Shown: positions 21,911-30,513 of the stretch, piece by piece | How the letters are laid out: each line of letters opens with the position of its first letter | How positions within the stretch are numbered: the stretch's first letter is position 1 | DNA from: PVC group bacterium | GTDB taxonomy: Bacteria > Omnitrophota > Gorgyraeia > B26-G9 | Reading direction: 5' to 3' | Assembly: GCA_024231215.1 (NCBI GenBank) | Contig: JAAEQR010000193.1 | Span: forward strand, 1 to 47,190 | DNA length: 47,190 bases | Notes under the pieces: model-generated | Database searches by the model: none | The model's input: the letters and a program-made list of their open reading frames with translations, nothing else | Told to the model about the DNA's origin: nothing | Program-made: the position numbers and the translations under genes

Positions 21911-22813
21911 ATGGTAAAGCAGACGATTGTTACAGCTGTAGGAAAAAATAGAGCGGATGGCATGATGTTTTCCGGAGGGCTGGATACAAGTATTTTGGCG
22001 GCGGTAAATCCTGAAATGCCGGGTGTAAATGTAAGTTTGGAAAATTACAATACTGATGTGCCATACGCGCAACAGGTTGTTGAACATTGTAATTTGGATA
22101 TACATTATAAAAAGATTTCGGTAGAGCAGGCGATAGAGGTAATTCCTGAGGTTATTAAAATCTTGCAGAGTTTTGATCCTGGTTTGCCGAATGATATTGC
22201 TGTGTATTTTGGGCTGAAATACGCCAAGGCGCAGGGGTGGAAGTCGATTATGACTGGAGATGCGGCAGATGAGTTGTTTGCCGGATATTCCTATATGAGA
22301 GATATGCTGGATTTGCAATGGTATATACGAAGATTGTCCAAGAAGATGTTTTTCAATTCTAATTTTCTGGGTGATTTTTTTGGAATAGAAATTAAACAGC
22401 CATTTATGGATAAGGGTGTTATTGATTGTGCTTTGTCTACTCCTATTGATCAGAAAATTAGAGAACGTGATGATATTGTTCATGGCAAATGGATTTTACG
22501 TAAGGCTTTTGAGGATTTACTTCCGGAGTCGATTGCTTGGCAGAGTAAACGTCCTTTAGAGTTTGGTTCTGGCATGACTCAGTTGCGGAAGATAATTTCA
22601 GATAGAATATCCGATGCTGAATATGAGCACAAGCAGAAGATGTATCCGGTTAAATTTTTCTGCAAAGAGCATTTATATTTTTATGAAATTTATAAAGAAG
22701 TTGTAGGAGATGTTCCAAAACCAAAACAAGATGAAATGGCATGTCCTGGGTGTAGTGCCGGATTAATGTCGGAATCTATTCATTGCCGGGTGTGTGGTTG
22801 GGTGAAATTATGA
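21911..22813 (+). CDS. Stand-alone asparagine-synthase-like PP-loop ATPase with zinc ribbon
   Basis: 300 residues. The PP-loop is 'FSGGLDTSI' at about 19-27, followed by 'MTGDAADELFAGY', the asparagine-synthase C-domain motif. The N-terminal glutaminase domain of AsnB is absent, so it would use ammonia or a partner. The C-terminus has a zinc-ribbon-like 'CPGCSAGLMSESIHCRVCGW'. It follows cobT by 2 bases and overlaps the DUF71 ligase by ATGA. Two adjacent adenylating amide-forming enzymes in a corrinoid salvage operon suggest amidation of a corrinoid side chain; this is inference. Confidence 0.75.
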   Translation: MVKQTIVTAVGKNRADGMMFSGGLDTSILAAVNPEMPGVNVSLENYNTDVPYAQQVVEHCNLDIHYKKISVEQAIEVIPEVIKILQSFDPGLPNDIAVYFGLKYAKAQGWKSIMTGDAADELFAGYSYMRDMLDLQWYIRRLSKKMFFNSNFLGDFFGIEIKQPFMDKGVIDCALSTPIDQKIRERDDIVHGKWILRKAFEDLLPESIAWQSKRPLEFGSGMTQLRKIISDRISDAEYEHKQKMYPVKFFCKEHLYFYEIYKEVVGDVPKPKQDEMACPGCSAGLMSESIHCRVCGWVKL

Positions 22814-23463
22814 AGAAAGTATTTGTGTCATGGAGTGCGGGTAAAGATAGTTGTTTGGCTTTATATAGGATTAGAAACGAGTTTAATGTTGAATATCTCG
22901 TGAATATGGTGAGTGAAGATGGAAAACATTCGCGTTCGCATGGAGTTGATATAAATCTTATAAAACAACAAGCTGAAGCAATGGATATCCCGCTTGTACA
23001 TAAGACAACATCGTGGCAGGAGTATGAAGATGTATTTAAAAGAACATTGTTGGATTTAAAGGCAGAAGGAATTGAATACGGTATTTTTGGGGATATAGAT
23101 TTGCAGTTACATCGAGACTGGGAAGAAAAGGTATCTGTTTATGCAGGGATGGAGGCGGTTTTGCCGTTATGGCAGGGAGATAGGGAAAGTTTATTGAGAG
23201 AATTTATCGATGCTGAATTTAAGGCTGTAGTTGTTGTGGTAAATGAAAAATTTATGGATAAAAAATGGCTGGGTCGTGTAATTGACGATGAATTCATAAT
23301 AAATTTAAAGAAACATGGCAATGTTGATTTGTGTGGAGAGAATGGGGAGTATCACACTTTTGTTTTTGATGGCCCGTTATTTAAAGAACCCGTAGGATTC
23401 AAGACGTCTGATATTATTCAAGCTGATGGATATTCTTTTTTGCAGTTACGTCCTTATTTATAG
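22810..23463 (+). CDS. DUF71/COG2102 ATP-pyrophosphatase (diphthine-ammonia ligase-like), B12-associated
   Basis: 217 residues from ATG 22810, which overlaps the upstream stop (ATGA). The N-terminal PP-loop is 'FVSWSAGKDSCLAL', followed by 'EYGIFGDIDLQLHRDW' and the C-terminal 'GENGEYHTFVFDGP', both hallmarks of DUF71. Eukaryotic and archaeal members amidate diphthine. A bacterial branch lies in B12 gene clusters and has been predicted from comparative genomics to work in B12 salvage. This copy, between cobT and btuF, fits that branch. Confidence 0.88.
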   Translation: MKKVFVSWSAGKDSCLALYRIRNEFNVEYLVNMVSEDGKHSRSHGVDINLIKQQAEAMDIPLVHKTTSWQEYEDVFKRTLLDLKAEGIEYGIFGDIDLQLHRDWEEKVSVYAGMEAVLPLWQGDRESLLREFIDAEFKAVVVVVNEKFMDKKWLGRVIDDEFIINLKKHGNVDLCGENGEYHTFVFDGPLFKEPVGFKTSDIIQADGYSFLQLRPYL

Positions 23464-23464
23464 T

Positions 23465-23493
23465 GTAGGGGCGGACCTCTGTGTCCGCCCGGG
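23465..23493 (+). repeat. GTAGGGGC-type palindrome between the ligase and btuF
   Basis: GTAGGGGCGGACC-tctgt-GTCCGCCCGGGA is a strong hairpin with the family head GTAGGGGC and tail GCCCG, lying just after the ligase stop codon and upstream of btuF. Confidence 0.8.
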
Positions 23494-23506
23494 AATAAAA
23501 AATAAT

Positions 23507-24334
23507 ATGATTCGTAAAATTGTTATAGTGGTGTTGTTATTGCTGATGGTTACTTCTGTGCAGGCTCAAGATGTCCCGCAAAGGATAATTTCTTTGGGGC
23601 CGCATTTGACGGAACAATTATACCTTTTGGGTGCAGAAGATAATATTGTAGGTGTGACTACATATTGTACTAATCCCCCGCGGGTACAGGAAAAAGAAAA
23701 AGTTGGTACGGTAGTAGAGGCGAACATTGAAAAGATTATTGCTTTAAGGCCTGATATTGTATTAACTATTCCGCTTACCGATATGAAGGCAAAGGAAAAA
23801 CTGCGAAGTTTAGGTGTTGCTGTAAAGGAATTTCCTCAAGTGGCTAGCTTTTCAGAAATTTGCGAACAGTGTTTAGAATTAGGCAGACTTGTTGGTAAAA
23901 AATATAAGGCTAAGGAAATAATATCTGCAGCAAAAGAAAAGATGGCGCAAATTAGGCAGACGATTGAATCGGAAACTCCGCAAAAGGTTTTCATTCAGGT
24001 CGGCGCAAAGCCTTTATTTACAATGAATAAGGATTATTTCATTCATGATTTAGTTGAATGTGCTGGGGGTATAAATATCGCGGAGCATGCAAGTACGGGT
24101 ATATTTTCCCGGGAAAAGGTGGTTGCAGTTAATCCTGATTTAATTGTTATTACAACAATGGGGATTGTTGGAGAGGATGAGAAAGAGGTGTGGCAGAGGT
24201 ATGAAACAATTAGTGCTGTAAAAAAGAATAAGATTTTCATTATGGATTCGGATATGGTTTGTAGTCCAACTCCAAATAATTTTATTAATGCATTGGATAA
24301 GCTGGTTAAGTTTATGTATGGGCAAGAGGCATGA
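23507..24334 (+). CDS. btuF: Cobalamin ABC transporter substrate-binding protein BtuF
   Basis: 275 residues from ATG 23507; the longer in-frame extension runs through the palindrome and was excluded. The signal peptide is 'IVIVVLLLLMVTSVQAQ'. The type III periplasmic-binding fold is marked by 'RIISLGPHLTEQLYLLGA', 'VGVTTYC', 'KIIALRPDIVLT' and 'AVNPDLIVITTMG'. It binds corrinoid in the periplasm and delivers it to the adjacent BtuCD. Stop and the following start are 4 bases apart. Cobalamin rather than siderophore specificity is inferred from context. Confidence 0.9.
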   Translation: MIRKIVIVVLLLLMVTSVQAQDVPQRIISLGPHLTEQLYLLGAEDNIVGVTTYCTNPPRVQEKEKVGTVVEANIEKIIALRPDIVLTIPLTDMKAKEKLRSLGVAVKEFPQVASFSEICEQCLELGRLVGKKYKAKEIISAAKEKMAQIRQTIESETPQKVFIQVGAKPLFTMNKDYFIHDLVECAGGINIAEHASTGIFSREKVVAVNPDLIVITTMGIVGEDEKEVWQRYETISAVKKNKIFIMDSDMVCSPTPNNFINALDKLVKFMYGQEA

Positions 24335-24338
24335 AAAA

Positions 24339-25355
24339 ATGAAAACAAAAGTGGTTCATTGGGCAGTATGGATAGTTTTATTGGGATTGATTCTTTTGGG
24401 AATTAGTATTATTGCTTTAGTAAGCGGCACTACAGATATTTCCTTTTCAGAGATAATTCGATTGTTTCAATATAAGGATCTATCGAATCCGCATTATAGT
24501 ATTATTTTTCAGATTCGTCTGCCGCGTATTTTATTGGGCTTTGCTGTGGGAAGTGCATTAAGCATAGCGGGTGTGATTTTGCAGGGGATGTTTCGCAATC
24601 CTTTAGTAGAGCCTTATACTTTGGGTATTTCCGGCGGAGCTGTTTTAGGGGTTTGCTTGATCGTAGTGTTTCGCTTGCATAAGTTGTTGGGGGTTATTGC
24701 GCTGCCAATTGCCGGTTCTTTGGGCGCGATATGTGTTGTGTTGTTAGTATATTTTTTAAGTATGCGTAAAGGCATGATAAAGATACAGGGGTTATTGCTT
24801 TCCGGGGTAATGATTAGTTTTATTTGTTCATCGTTAGTGATGTTAATTATGGCAGTTATGCGGGCTGAAGATGTGCATGGTATTATTTTTTGGATTATGG
24901 GGTCGCTTGAACAATCAAGCTGGTTTTTAATAAATAGTGTTACAGTTGTTTCCCTGATTGGGCTTGGGGTTGCGTATTGTTTTTGTCGGGATCTGAATGC
25001 GTTTTCTTTGGGAGAAGAGGGAGCGAAACATTTGGGAGTGAATACGGAGACAACAAAAAAGATACTTTTTTTGCTTGCTTCAATTCTTACGGGGATGAGT
25101 GTGTCGGTCGCGGGTGTGATTGGTTTTGTGGGACTGGTCATTCCTCATTTTATGCGCATATACGTAGGGAGTGATCATCGCATTCTGCTTGTTGCTTCGT
25201 CTTTGGCCGGGGCAGCATTTCTTATTGGATGTGATACACTGGCTCGGATAATTATTGCGCCGCAGGAATTGCCGGTGGGAGTGATCACCGGGATTGTCGG
25301 AGGAATTGTTTTTATTTACGCTTTGATTTGTAAAAAAGGGGTAAATAAATGTTAG
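24339..25355 (+). CDS. btuC: Cobalamin ABC transporter permease BtuC (FecCD family)
   Basis: 338 residues from ATG 24339. About ten transmembrane helices are seen. FecCD hallmarks include 'RLPRILLGFAVGSALSIAGV', 'NPLVEPYTLGISGGAVLG' and 'VAGVIGFVGLVIPHFMR', the last being the loop that contacts the ATPase. It overlaps btuD by 7 bases. Import of corrinoids is inferred from the riboswitch regulon. Confidence 0.93.
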   Translation: MKTKVVHWAVWIVLLGLILLGISIIALVSGTTDISFSEIIRLFQYKDLSNPHYSIIFQIRLPRILLGFAVGSALSIAGVILQGMFRNPLVEPYTLGISGGAVLGVCLIVVFRLHKLLGVIALPIAGSLGAICVVLLVYFLSMRKGMIKIQGLLLSGVMISFICSSLVMLIMAVMRAEDVHGIIFWIMGSLEQSSWFLINSVTVVSLIGLGVAYCFCRDLNAFSLGEEGAKHLGVNTETTKKILFLLASILTGMSVSVAGVIGFVGLVIPHFMRIYVGSDHRILLVASSLAGAAFLIGCDTLARIIIAPQELPVGVITGIVGGIVFIYALICKKGVNKC

Positions 25356-26143
25356 AGATTAAAAAGCTTACTTGTGGATATAATCAGCAGTTTTTTTTAA
25401 AAGATATTGATGTTAATTTGCCGGGAGAGCAAATTGTTGGAGTTATCGGGCCGAATGGTTCGGGGAAGACTACCTTGCTCAGGGCAATATCAAGAGTTAT
25501 TAATCCGGTTAGCGGGAGTATGTTTTTTGAAGGTAGAGATATTAATCTTATATCCGGGAAGGAAGTGGCAAGAAAGATTGCGGTAGTTTCGCAAGATATG
25601 GATATACCGTCTGAATTACAGGTAGAAGAATTTGTTGGGTTGGGCAGGATTCCGCATCAATCACGTTTTCAGTTTTTTCAGACAAAGCAGGATCAAGAAG
25701 TAGTTATGCAGGCATTGGAAGAAACCGGAACTGTAAAATTTAAAGATCGTGTTTTGGGAAGTTTAAGCGGTGGGGAGCGTCAACTGGTGGTTATTGCCAA
25801 GGCGTTGGCCCAGCAGCCGAAACTGCTTTTACTGGATGAGCCTACGGTATTTTTAGATATTTCTCATCAGGTAGAAATTCTTGATTTAATACGCAGGCTG
25901 CATAAAACTCAAAAACTGAGTATTATTGTTGTCTTGCATGAATTGAATTTAGCAAGTGAATATTGCGATAGGTTATTATTATTAAATAATGGGTGTTTGC
26001 ATAGAGATGGGACTCCGGAACATGTTTTGGATTATCGAATTATTGAGCAGGTGTATAAAACAGCTGTGGTGGTGAAGGATAGTCCGGTTTCGGGGAAGCC
26101 ATGTGTTTTCGTTGTGCCGGAAGAAGAAATGAATAGGGGTTAA
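25349..26143 (+). CDS. btuD: Cobalamin ABC transporter ATPase BtuD
   Basis: 264 residues. Walker A 'GPNGSGKTT', Q-loop 'VVSQDMD', signature 'LSGGERQ', Walker B 'LLLLDEPT' and switch His in 'VVLHELN' are all present, so it should be active. It overlaps btuC and ends 2 bases before the adenosyltransferase. The C-terminal extension is short. Confidence 0.94.
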   Translation: MLEIKKLTCGYNQQFFLKDIDVNLPGEQIVGVIGPNGSGKTTLLRAISRVINPVSGSMFFEGRDINLISGKEVARKIAVVSQDMDIPSELQVEEFVGLGRIPHQSRFQFFQTKQDQEVVMQALEETGTVKFKDRVLGSLSGGERQLVVIAKALAQQPKLLLLDEPTVFLDISHQVEILDLIRRLHKTQKLSIIVVLHELNLASEYCDRLLLLNNGCLHRDGTPEHVLDYRIIEQVYKTAVVVKDSPVSGKPCVFVVPEEEMNRG

Positions 26144-26145
26144 TT

Positions 26146-26682
26146 ATGAAAAAAAATTTCATTGGAATGGTTCAGGTTTATACAGGAGAAGGTAAGGGGA
26201 AAACTACTGCAGCTGTTGGACTGGCGGTCAGAGCAACAGCGCAAAATTTGAAAGTGTGTTATGTGTCATTTCATAAAAATCCGTCACGCTGGCGTTATGG
26301 AGAAATAAAAGTTTTAAGGAAAATCGGGGTGGAGGTATTTCATTTTGCCAGAAAACATCCGTTTTGTGATAAAAATCCGGATAAAAACAGATTGTCCAAG
26401 GAATGTGATAAGGGCCTGAAGAAGATAAGAAGAATTTTTAATGAAAAAAAATATGATGTATTGATTGTTGATGAATTAAATATTTGTGTGCGCGATGGTT
26501 TTCTGAAAGAGGAAGATGTTCTGGCTTTGATTTTGGGAAAACCGAAACGTATGGAGCTGGTGATCACCGGTCGTGGTGCAACAAAAAAGATAATTAAGCA
26601 TGCGGATTATGTAAGTTATATTAAAGAAGTAAAACATCCGTATCTAAAAGGGGCGTTGGCTAGGAGGGGGATAGAATATTAA
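26146..26682 (+). CDS. btuR: Corrinoid adenosyltransferase, CobA/BtuR type
   Basis: 178 residues. The P-loop 'YTGEGKGKTTAAVGLAVRA' is the CobA/BtuR signature, followed by 'DVLIVDELNICVRDGFL' and 'VITGRGATKKIIKHADYV'. It adenosylates cob(I)alamin or cobinamide, giving the substrate of CobU. As the last gene of the import block it activates incoming corrinoid. A second riboswitch starts about 70 bases downstream. Confidence 0.93.
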   Translation: MKKNFIGMVQVYTGEGKGKTTAAVGLAVRATAQNLKVCYVSFHKNPSRWRYGEIKVLRKIGVEVFHFARKHPFCDKNPDKNRLSKECDKGLKKIRRIFNEKKYDVLIVDELNICVRDGFLKEEDVLALILGKPKRMELVITGRGATKKIIKHADYVSYIKEVKHPYLKGALARRGIEY

Positions 26683-26751
26683 TTTCATAAGAAGGTGATG
26701 TGTATCGAAAGTATATAAGTTTAGGAATGTTTTTTATTGGGATATTTAATA

Positions 26752-26916
26752 ATTCGGATAGGCAAAGGAACTCTCTGTGTGATTCAGGGGACTGCCCCGC
26801 AACGGTAATAATTTGGCTAATAGCCGATAGCTGATAGTTGATTTTAGGTTTTTATTTATAGACTATAAGCCATTAGCTATAAGCTGATTGAGTCCGGTCT
26901 ATTGTGTATGCCGAAT
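26752..26916 (+). ncRNA. Cobalamin riboswitch 2 (variant), upstream of btuB
   Basis: GGCAAAGGAACTCTCTGTG, 'TGATTCAGGGGACTGCCCCG', CAACGGTAA and later GAGTCCGG follow the B12 riboswitch core order. P1 pairs ATTCGG (26752-26757) with CCGAAT (26911-26916). The usual 'CCACTG...GGGAAGGC' arm is not seen; its place holds an imperfect palindrome. The next gene is a BtuB-like receptor. Confidence 0.8.
26816..26886. repeat. Palindromic repeat occupying the variable arm of riboswitch 2
   Basis: GCTAATAGCCGATAGCTGATAG pairs imperfectly with CTATAAGCCATTAGCTATAAGC across an AT-rich loop. It resembles the element at 3453-3529. It lies exactly between CAACGGTAA and GAGTCCGG of the riboswitch. Confidence 0.55.
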
Positions 26917-27010
26917 GAAGTTTCTTGAGTGGAATTTCTTCGGCACCCCGAAGAAGTAGCTGGAAATGGCTGCTGCATTCGGGGTTCGAGTAACATTCTC
27001 GAGGGAGGAT
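26911..27010 (+). promoter_or_regulatory. Expression platform of riboswitch 2 with strong ribosome-binding site
   Basis: CCGAATG (26911-26917), the 3' arm of P1, can instead pair with CATTCGG (26975-26981). A hairpin TTCTTCGG-cacc-CCGAAGAA and a second stem, CGAG-taacatt-CTCG, follow, ending at the Shine-Dalgarno GAGGGAGG (27001-27008). This suggests translational control of btuB. Confidence 0.55.
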
Positions 27011-27016
27011 AAAAAA

Positions 27017-28897
27017 ATGAGGAATATGTTTATTTTACTAGGTATATTAATTTTTCTTTTAAATGTATGCACAGAGGGATGTGCCGAGCTTGAGTATGAT
27101 CTGGGGCAAGTTATGATTACTCCGACAAAAACAGAGCAATATCAGTCGGATACCGGGGCATCAACTACGGTTATTAGCTCAGAATCTATCGTAAGTTCAG
27201 GACAGAAAACAGTTGCCGATGTATTGCGGCGTGTGCCGGGAGTTTCAATTACTCAGACCGGGGCTTTGGGCGGCAATGTTTCTGTTTATTTGCGGGGAGC
27301 AAAGCCAGGACATACGCTTGTTTTAATAGACGGGGTTGAAGTTAATGACCCGATTAGTGTGGATAGGGCATTTAATTTAGCTCATCTGACAACACACAAT
27401 ATTGAACGTATTGAAATTGTAAGAGGCGCACAAAGTACTTTGTATGGTTCAAATGCTATTGGCGGGGTAATTAATGTTATTACAAAAAAAGGCAAAGGAA
27501 AAATAATAACCGATGCTAGTTTAGAGGTAGGTTCACATAATACTTTTAATGAGACAGTGTCAATAAGAGGCAGTAATGATCGAATGAATTATTCTGTGGC
27601 TATAGCAAGGACGGATTCCGAAGGGATCTCTAGTGCCGCGGATGGAGTTGAAGAAGATGGGTATGAAAACACAACTGTATCAGCTTTGTTTGGGGTTAAG
27701 GTTTTAGAAGATAGTGAGTTCTTATTAATGACGCGGTACCATAATGCCGAGTTGGAATTTGATGATGCTAGTTATTCGGATGATCCTAATTATACTGGGA
27801 AGCATGAGCAGTTTAGTTCAAAAGTTGAATTTAATCAGCCAATCAATGAGGTTTGGGAGCATCGATTAGCGTATTCTTTTATGAATGTAGAAAAGTCGAA
27901 TCGTGATTTAGCTGATGCTGTTGATGCTTCGGAAAATTTAGCGGATAGGTATATTGGATTTAATAATAAGGTTGAATGGCAGAATAATATTTCAATTATC
28001 AATAATACTTTGCAGACATGTGGTTTTGAGTATGAAGAAGAGAGAGCAACATTTGATTATCAGTTGAATGATTGGTGGGGATCTTCAATTGATAGACTTG
28101 ATCGCAAGAATGTTGAAAATAAAGCTTATTTTTTGCAAAATCAATGGGATATTAGTAGTGCGGCATCGTTGCTCTTGGGTGTTCGCGCAGATGATCATGA
28201 GATTTTTGGAACAGAGACTACGTATAGAGTGTCTTCTGTATATGCTATTGATCAGACAAAAACACGTATAAAATTAAATTTTGGAACTGGTTTTCAGTCG
28301 CCGTCTATTTATCATCTTTATTCAAGTTATGGTAATGTGAACTTGAAGCCGGATGAAAGTACGAGTTATGATTTTGGATTTGAGCAGGAATTCCTGGAGG
28401 ATAAAATATTTGCAGGTGCGACATTTTTTTATAATAGCTTTAATAATATGATAGATTTCGATTTGGTTGATTGGAAGTTTAAAAATATAGGCAAAGCAAA
28501 GACCAGCGGATTTGAGACAGAATCAAGGATTCAGTTTGCAGATAATTTTGGCACGGTTTTGAATTATACGCATATGAAAACTAAGGATAAAGATACAGGG
28601 TTAAAATTAGCGCGTCGACCGGAAAATGAGGTTAGTTTAATCTTGGATTGGTTTTTAATCAATAAAATAGATTTTAGTCTAACGGCTCGATATGTAGGTG
28701 CGCGCTGGAGCAATCCACTTAATACTCAGAAATTGAAAAAGTATGTTGCGGTTGACCTGTACGGTGCATATGCTGTTAACGATCAGATAGAATTATTTTC
28801 TAAGATTGTGAATCTGTTTGACCGACAATATCAGGAAGTTACAGGATATAATACTTTAGACAGATCTGTATACATGGGAGTAAAGGGGGCGTTCTGA
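27017..28897 (+). CDS. btuB: TonB-dependent outer-membrane corrinoid receptor BtuB
   Basis: About 626 residues from ATG 27017, seven to eight bases after GAGGGAGG. It has a signal peptide, a TonB-box region ('LGQVMITPTK'), a plug domain ('TVADVLRRVPGVSI', 'VYLRGAKPGHTLVLIDGVEVNDP', 'RGAQSTLYGSNAIGGVINV') and a 22-strand-type barrel ending in a C-terminal Phe ('YMGVKGAF'). It imports corrinoids across the outer membrane, powered by TonB encoded next. Specificity follows from riboswitch 2. Confidence 0.93.
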   Translation: MRNMFILLGILIFLLNVCTEGCAELEYDLGQVMITPTKTEQYQSDTGASTTVISSESIVSSGQKTVADVLRRVPGVSITQTGALGGNVSVYLRGAKPGHTLVLIDGVEVNDPISVDRAFNLAHLTTHNIERIEIVRGAQSTLYGSNAIGGVINVITKKGKGKIITDASLEVGSHNTFNETVSIRGSNDRMNYSVAIARTDSEGISSAADGVEEDGYENTTVSALFGVKVLEDSEFLLMTRYHNAELEFDDASYSDDPNYTGKHEQFSSKVEFNQPINEVWEHRLAYSFMNVEKSNRDLADAVDASENLADRYIGFNNKVEWQNNISIINNTLQTCGFEYEEERATFDYQLNDWWGSSIDRLDRKNVENKAYFLQNQWDISSAASLLLGVRADDHEIFGTETTYRVSSVYAIDQTKTRIKLNFGTGFQSPSIYHLYSSYGNVNLKPDESTSYDFGFEQEFLEDKIFAGATFFYNSFNNMIDFDLVDWKFKNIGKAKTSGFETESRIQFADNFGTVLNYTHMKTKDKDTGLKLARRPENEVSLILDWFLINKIDFSLTARYVGARWSNPLNTQKLKKYVAVDLYGAYAVNDQIELFSKIVNLFDRQYQEVTGYNTLDRSVYMGVKGAF

Positions 28898-28903
28898 TAG
28901 ATC

Positions 28904-29479
28904 ATGGCGAGTAAACATACTGTAATCTATTCTTTTGTTTTTTCTTTAACAGTGCATGTGGTTGTTCTAGGTGCGTTCGGAGGGCTTTGGGATGTTTCTT
29001 TGAAGTCAGATGTTCCAGAAACTAATTTGGTAGAATTAGAAAGGACTATACCAGCTTCTTTACCGGAGATCAAGGTGTTGGGGGAAGTTCAGAAATTAGT
29101 TGCGGACCAAAAACCGGAAGAATCTGATTTGCAGGCTCAAGATATTCAGGAAGTATCTGAAAGTATAGACTCAAAAAATGAAGCTCAGGAAGCGATGCTG
29201 CGGTATCAGGATATGATCAAGCAAAAGATTGAATCATGCCGCAAGTATCCTTCTTGGGCACAACGTCGTAAAATGCAAGGCAGTACTTGTTTAGAATTTA
29301 CAGTTCTATCTGACGGGACTTGTAAAAATACACGGGTAGTGGCCTCATCCGGTCATAAATCTCTAGATAAAGAAGCTGTGGAAAACATATGCCGCGCTAG
29401 CCCATTTCTACCTATACCCGCTCAAGTATATCAAGATTCTGTAACTATTCGTGTAGTGATCATGTTTGTCTTGAGTTGA
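28904..29479 (+). CDS. tonB: TonB-family energy transducer
   Basis: 191 residues. An N-terminal transmembrane segment (about 8-28) is followed by an acidic/Gln-rich linker rather than the usual Pro-rich one. A C-terminal TonB domain follows: 'KYPSWAQRRKMQGSTCLEF', 'LSDGTCKNTRVVASSGHKSLDKEAVE', 'ASPFLPIP'. It couples inner-membrane proton-motive force to the receptor encoded 6 bases upstream. No exbB/exbD genes are in the window. Confidence 0.9.
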   Translation: MASKHTVIYSFVFSLTVHVVVLGAFGGLWDVSLKSDVPETNLVELERTIPASLPEIKVLGEVQKLVADQKPEESDLQAQDIQEVSESIDSKNEAQEAMLRYQDMIKQKIESCRKYPSWAQRRKMQGSTCLEFTVLSDGTCKNTRVVASSGHKSLDKEAVENICRASPFLPIPAQVYQDSVTIRVVIMFVLS

Positions 29480-29482
29480 GAT

Positions 29483-29512
29483 TTGACAATATAAGGGTGA
29501 AAGCGGTACAAT
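29483..29512 (+). promoter_or_regulatory. Promoter of the DJ-1/PilZ group
   Basis: TTGACA (29483-29488), an 18-nt spacer and TACAAT (29507-29512), 41 bases upstream of the DJ-1 ATG. Confidence 0.7.
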
Positions 29513-29553
29513 ACGCTTATTATAAGATGTGCAGGATAATAAAGGGGAGAAAT

Positions 29554-30108
29554 ATGGCCAAGAAAGTACTGATATTGCTAGCCGAAGGCTTTGAAGAGAT
29601 GGAGGCGGTAATTAGTATTGATATTTTAAGAAGAGCAGGTTTGGATGTAGTGACTGTTGCTATCGGAGGAGATCTTTTAGTTAGAAGTGCGCGAAATGTT
29701 ACGATCAAGGCAGATGTTTATTTAAAAAATTACGAGGGGATTCCTGATGCAGTAGTATTGCCTGGAGGTACAGCGGGAGCTGAACGGTTGGCTGCTTCGG
29801 AAATAGTAATTGATTTAATTAAAACGTGTACAGCACAAGGGAAAACAGTTGCGGCAATTTGTGCTGCTCCGGCCATAGTTTTACCTAAGACCGGTGTTTT
29901 AGACGGAAAGAGAGCTACCTGTTATACAGATTGTGAAACAATGTTTAATTCTCAAATTACTTTTGTAAAGGAAGATGTGGTGGTGGACGGTAATATTATA
30001 ACCAGCGCTGGGCCGGGAACAGCAATTGATTTTGCTTTAGCTGTTGTTGAAGTGTTGTTGGGCGAAGAAATTGTGGCAAAATTAAAAGAAAAGGCATTGA
30101 TAAAATAG
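29554..30108 (+). CDS. DJ-1/PfpI family protein
   Basis: 184 residues from ATG 29554, which has AAGGGGA upstream. The 'LILLAEGFEEMEAV' start contains the conserved Glu, and the nucleophile-elbow Cys is in 'VAAICAAPAIVL'. 'PGGTAGAERL' and 'TSAGPGTAIDFAL' are characteristic of the DJ-1 branch (YajL/Hsp31-like). Members act in oxidative or carbonyl stress, but the chemistry is debated. A dedicated promoter precedes it; the PilZ gene follows by 16 bases. Confidence 0.92.
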   Translation: MAKKVLILLAEGFEEMEAVISIDILRRAGLDVVTVAIGGDLLVRSARNVTIKADVYLKNYEGIPDAVVLPGGTAGAERLAASEIVIDLIKTCTAQGKTVAAICAAPAIVLPKTGVLDGKRATCYTDCETMFNSQITFVKEDVVVDGNIITSAGPGTAIDFALAVVEVLLGEEIVAKLKEKALIK

Positions 30109-30124
30109 AAAGCGGGTAAATGCC

Positions 30125-30505
30125 ATGAAGCAGAAACGGGTCTATGTAAGAATTGAGGATTTTATAGAAGTGGAATGTTCTTCGGAGGAATCTGGGGTTG
30201 TTACAATTTTCAAGACAAAGACAAGGGATATTAGTGCTGGAGGAATTAGAGTATATTTAACACATAAGCTTTATCCTCAGGATGAAATGCGTTTAAAGAT
30301 TACTCTCCCCGGATATCGTAGATATATTAGTGCCGAAGCTTCGGTTGTGATTTCGGAATTGATAGGGGTAGTTGGTGATAAAGGACAGGATGAATTGTAT
30401 GAAACACGTTTTAAATTTAAGAAGATGAATGCAGAGGCCAGAACGGATCTGATTCATTATATTCATAAATGTAAGAAGAAAAGAATGGATGCCAAAATAG
30501 GTTAG
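30125..30505 (+). CDS. PilZ-domain (cyclic-di-GMP receptor) protein
   Basis: 126 residues. The RxxxR motif is 'RVYVR' near the N-terminus and the second motif DxSxxG is 'DISAGG', so both c-di-GMP-binding elements are present. The rest is the beta-barrel with a basic C-terminal helix. There are no fused domains. Likely co-transcribed with the DJ-1 gene and the gene at 30514. The target process is unknown. Confidence 0.88.
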   Translation: MKQKRVYVRIEDFIEVECSSEESGVVTIFKTKTRDISAGGIRVYLTHKLYPQDEMRLKITLPGYRRYISAEASVVISELIGVVGDKGQDELYETRFKFKKMNAEARTDLIHYIHKCKKKRMDAKIG

Positions 30506-30513
30506 GAGATAAA

